From contig DFIU01000006.1 in the NCBI GenBank assembly GCA_002371465.1, forward strand, positions 40,172 to 104,171: a DNA stretch of 64,000 nucleotides. The letters run 5' to 3'. The notes under the pieces were generated by a model. It saw only the letters and a program-made list of their open reading frames with translations, did not search any database and was not told where the DNA came from. The DNA is from Lachnospiraceae bacterium UBA3689. Its GTDB lineage: Bacteria > Bacillota > Clostridia > Lachnospirales > Lachnospiraceae. Positions within the stretch are counted from its first letter, which is position 1. The number at the start of each line of letters is the position of its first letter. Positions 42,562-50,307 of this stretch are shown here, one piece after another. A program made the translations under genes and the position numbers.

Positions 42562-44565
42562 TTATTTCTCTCCGTAAGTTTGACCAATCTGTTCAAAGAG
42601 ATCCTTCCAGGCAGAAGGCTCCCGGTAAAAGACCGGCGGATAGCCCAGCTTTGCCGAAACGACATTGGTCCCGCCCTCGTAAGTCTCACCGGTCCAGAGG
42701 TGAATCCAGCGATCCTTAGGCAGATAGACTTCCCACTCCGTCTGATCCGCCTGCCAGACGGGGGCAACCAAAAGATCCCTTCCCAGCAGATATTCAAACT
42801 GTTCCGTCAGACACCGGTCCTCGTCCGGATAGTGGAAAAAGAGGGGACGCTGGACTGGGTGTCCCAGATCGGCGTTTTCTTTGACACAGGTCTTCATGTA
42901 GGGGGACAGGTCCCGGTAAATATTGACCAGCCTCGCCATTTTTTTGATGCCGTCCTCATCCTCATAGAACTGGTAACACTCGTCGGGTCGGTTGCCTTCG
43001 TGGGTCCGCATGACCGGAGTGAAAGCCGCCATCTCCGCCCAGCGGAAGAAAACTTCCTTAGACCGGACATTGCCGAAGAGGGAGGTGTAGCCTCCAATGT
43101 CGCTGTGATTGAGCCCGCAGCCGGTCATGCCGGTGCTGAGCGCTGCGGAAATTACGGTGCAAAGACCATCGTGTCTGGAAAAATCAACGGACTGGTCGCC
43201 TGCCCAAAGGAGGGTGCAGTCTTTCTGACTGCCGGTGCCTCCTGCCCGCATGAAGAAGAGGATCTCTCCCTTTTTACCACTCTCTTCAACGGCTTCCATG
43301 TTGCATTTTGCCCAAAGAGCCGGCCAGTGGTTGTGCTCGATCATAGCCGGCACTCCATTTGCCAGGACGACGTCGGTCGGGAGATACTCCCCGAAATCCG
43401 CCATCCAGCCGTCGATGCCGATGTCGATGCTGTAGGTCTTGATGATGTCCTTGAACCAGGTGAAGGCTTCCGGATTAGTCAGATCCACTGCTCCGCAGTA
43501 GAACTCTCCGAAATCAACCAGGTAGGTGGCCCCATCCTTACGCTTGGCAAAATAGCCTTTTTCCTCGCCCTCCTTAAAGAGCACTCCATCATTTACCAGA
43601 TAGGGATTGACATAGCCCAGGAATTTAATGTCCCGTTTGTGTAACTCTTCAATCATCCCCGGAAGGTTCGGGTACATCTTATCGTTGTAGTGCCAGTCCC
43701 ACTGGAGCCGCTTGCCAAAGCTGGTAACCCGCTTGCCTGCCCAGTCCTGACACCAGACGCCGGCAAGTTTCACACCGCCTTCTTCGATGTGCTCGACTTC
43801 CTTCAGCGTCCGTGTTCTGCCGCCCTGCACGCCGAAGATCAGTCCTCCATAGACCCAGTCCGGCAGCTCGATCTGCCGACCAAAAAAGGCAGTCTCCTTC
43901 TCCAACAGCTCCGGAAAGCTGTCCGCCGCCTCGATCCGAATTGATGCCGGTACCTCCCAGATCTGAAGCTCGTGGAAGGTCTCATTGCGAAAATCAAAAT
44001 CCGCGTAAGCGGTCGAATCGACATGGAGGTAATATTTCCGGGAGGACAGGAAGGTTGGCTGGGGATAGTTGGTATTGTAGTAATCTCCGCCTCCCCGGTT
44101 CTCCACATCGGACCTCCAGGTCACATAGGTGGTCTTGTCCCTGCCGACTCCGGGTTCTGACGTCCAAAGCGGAAAATGTCTCCCACGTAGATCAAAATAC
44201 GATTCCTGCTCTCCGCAGCCGTAGACATGCTCCCTGGGATCCGCCTGGATCCGGATCCAGAAGCGGTTGATTCCGGGATCCAAAACCTTAAACTTCAGCA
44301 CGGCGCAGTCTCCGTCAAGAGTCAGGGATGCCTGCAGCACTCCATCAAAATCAAGGACCAGGGTCTCCTCTTCTTCCCGCCAATCCCTAAGGAAGAGAGC
44401 CTGGCGCCGGGTCAGATAGTCCTCGATCTTGAAGTTGCCGCGGTACATATCTACCCGCTCCTGGCCTCGCCCCACATAGATCAGGGGGTTTTGTTTTGAT
44501 TCCTCCAGCAGAACATCCGTCCCGTGTTTTAACTGAAACAGACCTTCTTCTCTGATTATTTCCAT
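42562..44565 (-). CDS. yihQ: Sulfoquinovosidase, GH31 (YihQ/SftG type)
   Basis: The protein has 667 residues of GH31. It hydrolyses alpha-sulfoquinovosides such as sulfoquinovosyl glycerol, derived from plant sulfolipid. The residues known from E. coli YihQ are all present at a constant offset of 15: Q247 (YihQ Q262), Q273 (Q288), R286 (R301), W289 (W304), catalytic nucleophile D390 in MADFGEYLP (D405), acid/base D457 in WAGDQ (D472) and Y493 in GGYT (Y508). This separates it from ordinary alpha-glucosidases. There is no signal peptide, so the glycoside must be imported first. It lies 10 nt after the DUF4867 isomerase gene. Confidence 0.95.
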   Translation of the reverse strand: MEIIREEGLFQLKHGTDVLLEESKQNPLIYVGRGQERVDMYRGNFKIEDYLTRRQALFLRDWREEEETLVLDFDGVLQASLTLDGDCAVLKFKVLDPGINRFWIRIQADPREHVYGCGEQESYFDLRGRHFPLWTSEPGVGRDKTTYVTWRSDVENRGGGDYYNTNYPQPTFLSSRKYYLHVDSTAYADFDFRNETFHELQIWEVPASIRIEAADSFPELLEKETAFFGRQIELPDWVYGGLIFGVQGGRTRTLKEVEHIEEGGVKLAGVWCQDWAGKRVTSFGKRLQWDWHYNDKMYPNLPGMIEELHKRDIKFLGYVNPYLVNDGVLFKEGEEKGYFAKRKDGATYLVDFGEFYCGAVDLTNPEAFTWFKDIIKTYSIDIGIDGWMADFGEYLPTDVVLANGVPAMIEHNHWPALWAKCNMEAVEESGKKGEILFFMRAGGTGSQKDCTLLWAGDQSVDFSRHDGLCTVISAALSTGMTGCGLNHSDIGGYTSLFGNVRSKEVFFRWAEMAAFTPVMRTHEGNRPDECYQFYEDEDGIKKMARLVNIYRDLSPYMKTCVKENADLGHPVQRPLFFHYPDEDRCLTEQFEYLLGRDLLVAPVWQADQTEWEVYLPKDRWIHLWTGETYEGGTNVVSAKLGYPPVFYREPSAWKDLFEQIGQTYGEK

Positions 44566-44575
44566 CCTGTCATCC

Positions 44576-45247
44576 TCAGTAATTGAGTTCTTTATTGGGA
44601 CCTATAACCCCTGCAACGGCCCCCTGCTTTATCAGGGGCTCCCGCTCGGGATGGGCGATCACCCACTTGTTGGTCTGAAGAAGCAAGTTCCCTTCCCTAT
44701 CAAGCGGCGTCTTCCGCTTCAGCGGAGTATTGGTTCCCCGGGGCAGGATCACAACAGCCTTAAAGCCCTCGTCACAGACCCGGCAGGGGGATAGGTGCAG
44801 GGTTGTCTGGTAGAGTTCGATCGCCGTGCCTTTCGGAACGAAGAAGACCTGAACGTCATCGACGCTGTAGGTATTTTCCTCAATGTCCCAGACGTGGCCC
44901 AGGCAGAGCATAAAGTCCGTCACTGCCAGGTTAATCTCGCTGCCCTTGTGGTACTCAAACCCGTTATAGGTCGTATTTCTGCCATTGCAGTAGCCGACTT
45001 CAATCGGCAGACCGCCGTAGATCAGGTTCTGAACCGTTTCCGTCTCCGGCAGATCCTCCATGTCCCCGACGGAAGCCACGTAGATGTTGCCTTCCTCAGG
45101 AATCGGCGTTTGGTCCTCCATATACCGATAATAGGAGTCAAAGTCGTAACCCGTGACCACCCGCCCGTAAGTTTTAAAAGCTTCCCGGTCCAGGACGGAG
45201 CAGATGGAGACGTCATTGACCTCATTTAAATGTTCTAACAGATCCAT
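44576..45247 (-). CDS. sftI: DUF4867 protein, probable sulfoquinovose isomerase (SftI/SqvD type)
   Basis: The protein has 223 residues of the DUF4867 family with a cupin-like core: 'YHKGSEINLAVTDFMLCLGHVW' region (99-120) and 'FFVPKGTAIELYQTTLHLSPC' region (135-155), with H100, E104, E144 and H151 as candidate metal ligands. To my knowledge the sulfoquinovose-to-sulfofructose isomerase of transaldolase-type sulfoglycolysis belongs to this family; it is unrelated to YihS. The ATG at 45247 lies 2 nt past the reductase stop, and the longer frame back to 45403 is an overlap artefact. Confidence 0.85.
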   Translation of the reverse strand: MDLLEHLNEVNDVSICSVLDREAFKTYGRVVTGYDFDSYYRYMEDQTPIPEEGNIYVASVGDMEDLPETETVQNLIYGGLPIEVGYCNGRNTTYNGFEYHKGSEINLAVTDFMLCLGHVWDIEENTYSVDDVQVFFVPKGTAIELYQTTLHLSPCRVCDEGFKAVVILPRGTNTPLKRKTPLDREGNLLLQTNKWVIAHPEREPLIKQGAVAGVIGPNKELNY

Positions 45248-45248
45248 C

Positions 45249-46112
45249 TCAGGCTTTCTCCTCCCGGACCACCTTGACCGTAGCGGAGAAATCTTCCTTG
45301 CCGTATCCGGCTTCCATAGCCTTTTCATAGATGCGGACCACATTCTGCTCGCCCGGCATGGGAAGTCCGTGCTCTTTGGCGAGGTTCTGACAGATATGGA
45401 CATCCTTATTCATGTTTTCGACGGAAAATGCTGTCGTAAAATCGTTCTTTTCGATGACGTCCTTCTTACTGTCCAGATAGAAATTCTGACCGCCGCCGTA
45501 GGAAATTGCCTTGGCAAAGGTCTGAATATCGATGCCGCAAACCGCCGCCAGGTTCGATACTTCATTGACACCATTCTGGATCTGACCGACCAGGGCGTTG
45601 TGCAGAATCTTCATTGTAATACCCGCACCGTTTTCCCCCATCCGGATGATGTTCTCGCCCATATAGGCAAGGATCGGTTCGACCTTAGCGTAGAGGTCTT
45701 CGTCGCAGCCGACGTAGATACCGAGCTTTCCTGCGATCGCCGCCGGCTTGGACTTGACGACCGGCGCATCCGCAAACTGCGCGCCCGTCTGTTTAACCAT
45801 TTCCGCGACTTCTACCGAAACGCTGGGATCGATTGTACTCATGTCGATACAGATCTTTCCCTTTCCCAGCTTGGGCAGAATCTCCGTGTAGACGGCTCTT
45901 ACATGTTCTGACTTGGGGACCATGGAAATGATCACGTCTGCCTTCTCCGCCAGATCCGCGTTGCCTTCCGCCGCGACGGCTCCTGCCGCCGCCAGCTTTT
46001 CGACTTTCTCCGGCACCATGTCCGAACAATAGACCGTGTCGTCGTGCTTTTTGACAATATTTTCACACATGGACTCGCCCATGATGCCAAGTCCGATAAA
46101 TCCGATTTTCAT
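45249..46112 (-). CDS. slaB: Sulfolactaldehyde reductase (YihU/SlaB type), beta-hydroxyacid dehydrogenase family
   Basis: The protein has 287 residues with NAD-binding 'GFIGLGIMGESM' (4-15) and the catalytic lysine K168 in 'GAGITMKILHN'. The substrate motif DAPVSGG of ordinary 3-hydroxyisobutyrate dehydrogenases is changed to DAPVVKS (115-121), placing K120 close to where YihU has its sulfonate-binding arginine. It should reduce sulfolactaldehyde to 2,3-dihydroxypropanesulfonate and so regenerate NAD+ in a fermenter. The ATG at 46112 is chosen because the upstream frame overlaps the transaldolase gene. Confidence 0.88.
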   Translation of the reverse strand: MKIGFIGLGIMGESMCENIVKKHDDTVYCSDMVPEKVEKLAAAGAVAAEGNADLAEKADVIISMVPKSEHVRAVYTEILPKLGKGKICIDMSTIDPSVSVEVAEMVKQTGAQFADAPVVKSKPAAIAGKLGIYVGCDEDLYAKVEPILAYMGENIIRMGENGAGITMKILHNALVGQIQNGVNEVSNLAAVCGIDIQTFAKAISYGGGQNFYLDSKKDVIEKNDFTTAFSVENMNKDVHICQNLAKEHGLPMPGEQNVVRIYEKAMEAGYGKEDFSATVKVVREEKA

Positions 46113-46131
46113 GTCTGCCTCTTTTCTTCTC

Positions 46132-46818
46132 TCAATCTTTCTTGGTGTTGTCCCAGGCGTCACAGAAAGTTCCCAGCCCCTGTGTCGTATAGGCGTGATG
46201 CTGGGCGCTCTTATAGATGGCAAGCCCTGCCGTCACGATATCCGCTCCCGCTACCGCGCAGTCCACGATCTGCTTGGGAGACCGAACCGCCGCACAGATG
46301 ATCTGTGTCTTTCCGTAGTAGCCGTAGTTCTTGTAAATGGAAACGATGTCCTCGATGTACTGCTTGCAGTCCTCGCCGTTGTCCTCTTTCCAGCCGATAA
46401 ACGGTGATACGAAGAGGGATCCGTTCTTGGCCGCAAAGATCGCCTGAGCCGGGGCAAAAACCAGGGTCAGATTGGTCCGGATACCTTCCCGCTCCAGACG
46501 GCGGGCTGCTTCCACGCCATACTCTGTTGCCGGAATCTTGATCGCGAAGTTCTCAGAGAGTTTTGCATAGTGCTCCGCTTCCTTGACAATATCGTCTGCT
46601 GTATCCAGATGCGGGTTTACTTCAATCGAAACCGGGAATTTATCAATCCCCTCAAGTCCCTGCTCCTTGATCCATGCTGCGATATCCCTGATCGCCGTCT
46701 CAAAAGATTTGCCGCTCAGCATGATGTGCTTGGGGTTGGTCGTGACGCCATCGATGCCAAATGTCCGGTAGGCGTAGTCAATTTCATCAAGTTTTGCACT
46801 GTCCAGAAAGAATTTCAT
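46132..46818 (-). CDS. sftT: Sulfofructose transaldolase (SftT/SqvA type)
   Basis: The protein has 228 residues of the short transaldolase class. The signature 'GVTTNPK' (24-30) and the Schiff-base lysine K94 in 'NFAIKIPAT' are present. In this pathway it moves the C3 dihydroxyacetone unit from 6-deoxy-6-sulfofructose to glyceraldehyde-3-phosphate (or erythrose-4-phosphate), releasing sulfolactaldehyde. A housekeeping transaldolase is the alternative, but the operon partners argue for the sulfo-sugar role. It is the first gene of the operon, with GGAGG eight bases before the ATG. Confidence 0.9.
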   Translation of the reverse strand: MKFFLDSAKLDEIDYAYRTFGIDGVTTNPKHIMLSGKSFETAIRDIAAWIKEQGLEGIDKFPVSIEVNPHLDTADDIVKEAEHYAKLSENFAIKIPATEYGVEAARRLEREGIRTNLTLVFAPAQAIFAAKNGSLFVSPFIGWKEDNGEDCKQYIEDIVSIYKNYGYYGKTQIICAAVRSPKQIVDCAVAGADIVTAGLAIYKSAQHHAYTTQGLGTFCDAWDNTKKD

Positions 46819-46873
46819 CAGTAGCTCCTCCTACTTTAATAAATTTATTTTACCAATCTTTTGGTTATTAATT

Positions 46874-46926
46874 AGTTAACTCTTTTAACTGATTTGAATT
46901 ATATGGATGTTTTGCATAAATGTCAA
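46874..46926 (-). promoter_or_regulatory. Promoter and operator of the sulfoquinovose operon
   Basis: Consensus minus-strand -35 TTGACA (46921-46926), exactly 17 nt, and consensus -10 TATAAT (46898-46903). The palindrome AGTTAA-CTCTT-TTAACT (46874-46890) covers the transcription start and early leader, a natural repressor site for the ROK protein. Confidence 0.88.
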
Positions 46927-46968
46927 GGATCAGAATTCAAACATTACCAGCATTATCAATAGAATACT

Positions 46969-47000
46969 AAAACTCCGGAGGATGATTTCTCCGGGGTTTT
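46969..47000. terminator. Bidirectional terminator hairpin
   Basis: A 12-bp stem with one wobble (46969-46980 and 46989-47000, AAAACTCCGGAG/CTCCGGGGTTTT) has T-runs on both strands. It separates the fatty-acid isomerase gene from the sulfoquinovose operon. Confidence 0.75.
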
Positions 47001-47009
47001 CGACAAAGT

Positions 47010-47054
47010 AAAAAAGCAGCGACCTATCGAACCTCCGTCCGACAGGTCGCTGCT
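47010..47054 (-). terminator. Terminator of the fatty-acid isomerase gene
   Basis: Perfect 11-bp arms AGCAGCGACCT (47015-47025) and AGGTCGCTGCT (47044-47054) are followed on the minus strand by six T. It lies 95 nt after the isomerase stop. Confidence 0.85.
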
Positions 47055-47149
47055 CTTTACCTTTTCAGAAGAAACTGTCTTCCAGCCCTCCCCCTTTCAC
47101 TTGCTAACTACACTTCTTACGCCTATTTCTCTTAACTCACTCTCCCGCT

Positions 47150-48520
47150 TTATTTAAAGAAGCGATAGACCAGTTCCTTGCTGTACTGGGAGGTCTCATC
47201 CATATCACCAAAGCCCATGACTTCGCCGGCGTAGTAGGTGTTGTTCTGCCCCTGCATCGCCTCTACCTTCTCATACCAGCCGTTCTTGTAATCTTCGCTG
47301 AAGACGTGGGGGAAATAGTACCAGCTCTGTTCGTTGATGACCTTGTCGACTTCGCAGCCGCAGATCTTCATATCTTCCAGAACCGTCTGCTTGCACTCTT
47401 CGTAGGGAATTTCCTTTCCGTCCTTGTGCTTGCGGAGGGCGTAGGTCGTGATAACCTGGTCCTCTTCACCCTTCCAGCGGCAGTAAAGAACCATCAGATG
47501 CCCCAGTCTCTTAACCGCCATGTTGTCGAACATGTAGTAGGAGATCGGCGGATACTGCCCCTTCTTTGGCAGGCAGGCAAGAACATCATAGCGCTCGTAT
47601 TCGATCTTGGAGAACAGGTTCTTCTCCTCTTCGGAGGCGTCGAAATAATCGGGCATAAACTGAAGCGGAGCCGTGACGATAACCTTGTCGTACTCGGTCG
47701 TCTCGCCATTTGCCGTCACATAGACATGGTTGTCCCTGCGCTCAACCTTGGTGATGGTCTGATTGAGGACTGCGGAATGAGCCAGGTGATCATTTAACCG
47801 CTCCCAGATATGCTGGGTGCCGTCCTTCCAGGTCCACAGATTGCAGCGGACGAAGTTCATGGTTGTCTGGAAATCCAGATATTTGAGAACATAGGCCGCC
47901 GGGATTTCATCAAAATAGCCGTAGCCAAAGGCGGTGAAAGGTCCGATCCAGATATCCTGGGTCAGCTCAACGCCGTTTAACTCGCAGAATTCCTTGAAGG
48001 GCAGCGCCAGATCCTTAAGATTGGGATTTTCGCCCGTCACCCATTCGCCGGTGCCGTTTGCGTCAAAACCTTCATACCGGCCTTCCGCTACGCCGCGGTG
48101 ACCATTGACGTCGTAGCCCTTGTACTTGGTCTCAAGCAGGGTGCCCAGCTTCTTCATCTGGTTCTTCAGCTTCATCAGGCGCGGCAGCTTGGGGATGTTG
48201 TAGGGCTTTTTGGGATCGAAAGGATCATAGACCGAGCCGTCGAGCCGCTTATAGTTCCGGTTCAGCTGGGGACCGTCATAGGTAAAGCCGCAGAAGTCCA
48301 TGGCGTCCTTGACCGCATAGTAGGACGGAACGCCCATGATCGCGCCCATCTCGTACCGCTTGCCCTTGTACTCCGGGGAGTTGCACTTGCCGCCGACATG
48401 GTCATTCTTTTCAAGAATCGTGTAATTTTTGTAGCCCGCTTTTTCAAGATACATGCCCATGGTCAGACCGGACGGACCGGCGCCGATGATGCAGATCTTC
48501 TCATCATGATTTGTTTCCAA
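47150..48520 (-). CDS. FAD-dependent polyunsaturated fatty acid isomerase-like protein (PAI family)
   Basis: The protein has 456 residues. The FAD motif 'IIGAGPSGLTMGMYLEKAG' (10-28) and the stretches 'NDHVGGKC', 'YEMGAIMGVPSYY', 'GPFTAFGYGYFDEIPAAYVLKYLDF' region, 'LWTWKDGTQ' and 'YYAGEVMGFGDMDETSQYSKELV' region closely follow the Cutibacterium acnes linoleate isomerase PAI, which shifts a double bond to give trans-10,cis-12 conjugated linoleic acid. That resemblance is from memory of the PAI sequence. The start is a TTG at 48520 with GAGGAGG eight bases upstream; the frame extends further but without a ribosome site. It is divergent from a fatty-acid activating operon. Confidence 0.88.
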   Translation of the reverse strand: METNHDEKICIIGAGPSGLTMGMYLEKAGYKNYTILEKNDHVGGKCNSPEYKGKRYEMGAIMGVPSYYAVKDAMDFCGFTYDGPQLNRNYKRLDGSVYDPFDPKKPYNIPKLPRLMKLKNQMKKLGTLLETKYKGYDVNGHRGVAEGRYEGFDANGTGEWVTGENPNLKDLALPFKEFCELNGVELTQDIWIGPFTAFGYGYFDEIPAAYVLKYLDFQTTMNFVRCNLWTWKDGTQHIWERLNDHLAHSAVLNQTITKVERRDNHVYVTANGETTEYDKVIVTAPLQFMPDYFDASEEEKNLFSKIEYERYDVLACLPKKGQYPPISYYMFDNMAVKRLGHLMVLYCRWKGEEDQVITTYALRKHKDGKEIPYEECKQTVLEDMKICGCEVDKVINEQSWYYFPHVFSEDYKNGWYEKVEAMQGQNNTYYAGEVMGFGDMDETSQYSKELVYRFFK

Positions 48521-48715
48521 AGTGATTTCCTCCTCATAAAACCTGCGGCAGGCGCCGCAAAAATTCGTTTTTGAAACTGCCTGCCGGCTTTGGTCCGGGG
48601 TCGATACCAAAATCCGTCATGCAGTTTCCGGATACATAAAAGTATAACACAAAGCCGACATTTATTGTGCATTTTTTATATTTATTTTTAAGTGTTTATT
48701 ATATCATCGTCAATA

Positions 48716-48744
48716 TTGCATAAGCGAATCGTCTCTGCTATGAT
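48716..48744 (+). promoter_or_regulatory. Promoter of the acyl-ACP operon
   Basis: Plus-strand -35 TTGCAT (48716-48721), a 17-nt spacer and -10 TATGAT (48739-48744), 48 nt before the start codon of the AMP-binding protein. Confidence 0.7.
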
Positions 48745-48792
48745 AGTTTAATGACAAAATGAAGGATTTTCATCCTGTAAGGAAAGCAAACC

Positions 48793-50022
48793 ATGGAAAC
48801 TCATCCATACGAAACCTTTGCAGAGCTGTTAAAAGACAGGAAAAACAGAAACCCCAACCATATCGCCCTGATGGAAATGCGGGACGGGGCCATGCGAACG
48901 ATCTCCTATTCCGACCTCTACCGGGCGGTCCAGAGCCGGGCAAATAACCCCAATTTGGACAAACCGTCCTATCTGGAAGTGGGGGCAGAGAAATCCATCG
49001 ACGCCCTGATCGATCTCTTTTCCCAGGCTGCGGCGGGGGCTAAGCTCCTCTTTCACACATCCGGAACGACTGCGAACGCCCGAACGGTAATCCTGACCCA
49101 GAAGGCGATCCTAAGAAGCGCCTGGAATGGGGAACAGCTGATGCATGCAGATGAGGAGGACCGCCTCCTGTCCATGCTGCCGCTCGATCACATCTACGGC
49201 TTTGTCTGTACCCTGATCTGGCCCCTCGCCCAGGGGGCGGAAGTTGCCCTTGGACGGGGAATGCACCGCCTGATGGATGATCCCCAAACCTTCTCCCCCA
49301 CCATCCTGCCGGTCGTCCCCTCCCTTTTGAAGTTTTTGCTGCAATCCGGCAGTCTCAATCCGGAGCTGAAACAGGTCCTGGTAGGCGCGGGTCCCGCCAG
49401 TCGGGATATCCTGGAAGCGGTGCAAAAAAAGGGGATCGATGTCCGCTTTGGCTATGGGCTGACCGAAACGGCGAGCGGCCTTGCCATGAGTCCAAAGGGG
49501 GAGGATCCCTTTTCCATGGAGCTTTGTCCCGACACCCGCCTCCGCGTCAGTGAAGACGGGGAGATCTTCGTCCGGACCCCCTGCATGATGGAGGGCTATC
49601 TGGACGATCCCATCCATACAGTGGAAAAACTTAAGGATGGCGAACTCGATACCGGGGACGTCGGCTATCTGGACCAGAAGAGCAGGCTCCACATCACCGG
49701 CAGAAAGGACGATGTCCTGGTCTTCCCCAACGGGCAGAAGGTCTTTTTATCCGAATGGGAGGAAAAGCTGACCTACCTCTTGGGAACCGAGGTCATGCTG
49801 GGACAAAGGGAGGGGCTTTTATGCCTCCTTGCCGTCGCCGGTGGGGAGAATAAGGAAAAGATCCTGGCAGCCGTCGATGCCTTTAATCAGGGCCAGCCGC
49901 TCGGACGGAAAATCCAACAAGTCTTCTTTCAACAAACTCCGCTGCCCCGAACCGTCACCGGCAAGCTGCAGCGCTGGAAAATCAACCTGGATCAGCTGCA
50001 GGCAGAAAGGACAAAATCATGA
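48793..50022 (+). CDS. AMP-binding acyl-ACP/CoA synthetase-like protein, short form
   Basis: The protein has 409 residues, about 100 fewer than usual; the deficit is in the N-terminal lobe. It keeps 'TSGTT' (88-92), 'GYGLTETASG' near 216, 'LDTGDVGYLD' near 284, 'ITGRKDDVLVFPNGQKV' near 297 and the C-terminal catalytic lysine in 'RTVTGKLQRW'. The P-loop normally reading TSGTTGxPKG is TSGTTANART, so its lysine is missing. It should activate a carboxylic acid as acyl-AMP and load it on the ACP encoded directly downstream (4-nt overlap). The acid is probably a fatty acid given its neighbours. Confidence 0.88.
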   Translation: METHPYETFAELLKDRKNRNPNHIALMEMRDGAMRTISYSDLYRAVQSRANNPNLDKPSYLEVGAEKSIDALIDLFSQAAAGAKLLFHTSGTTANARTVILTQKAILRSAWNGEQLMHADEEDRLLSMLPLDHIYGFVCTLIWPLAQGAEVALGRGMHRLMDDPQTFSPTILPVVPSLLKFLLQSGSLNPELKQVLVGAGPASRDILEAVQKKGIDVRFGYGLTETASGLAMSPKGEDPFSMELCPDTRLRVSEDGEIFVRTPCMMEGYLDDPIHTVEKLKDGELDTGDVGYLDQKSRLHITGRKDDVLVFPNGQKVFLSEWEEKLTYLLGTEVMLGQREGLLCLLAVAGGENKEKILAAVDAFNQGQPLGRKIQQVFFQQTPLPRTVTGKLQRWKINLDQLQAERTKS

Positions 50023-50279
50023 CAGATCAGGAAATCTTTGACAAAATTTTGGAAATTGCAAAACAGGCGATGCCGGAACTTGACACCGAGCAGGTGACTC
50101 CCCAGACCGTCATCAACCGGGATCTGGGAGCAGACTCCCTCTCCTTTATCATGATCATCTGTAAGATGGAGGGTGCCTTTGGGATTGAGATTCCGGACAA
50201 CACCTGGGAGCGTCTGTCCACCATGCAGGACCTGATTGACACCGTGAAACAATTACAGAAAAAAGCGGCCCGGTCATAA
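50019..50279 (+). CDS. Acyl carrier protein
   Basis: The protein has 86 residues with the phosphopantetheine site in 'LGADSLSFI' (Ser in DSL near 40) and the usual four-helix, acidic character. It starts inside the end of the AMP-binding gene (ATGA overlap). It is unlikely to be the housekeeping fatty-acid ACP because it lies between an acyl-activating enzyme and a thioesterase, not with fab genes. It probably carries the acyl group made by this cassette. Confidence 0.94.
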   Translation: MTDQEIFDKILEIAKQAMPELDTEQVTPQTVINRDLGADSLSFIMIICKMEGAFGIEIPDNTWERLSTMQDLIDTVKQLQKKAARS

Positions 50280-50307
50280 GACCGAACCGCCTACAGGACA
50301 AGTCACA

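Noticed and set aside
42562..44565. Ordinary alpha-glucosidase or alpha-xylosidase
   Set aside because: All sulfoquinovose-recognition residues of YihQ are present at a constant offset, which ordinary GH31 enzymes lack.
48521..48610. N-terminal extension of the fatty-acid isomerase to 48610
   Set aside because: The extension has no ribosome site, while GAGGAGG sits eight bases before the TTG at 48520; the shorter protein matches the family start.
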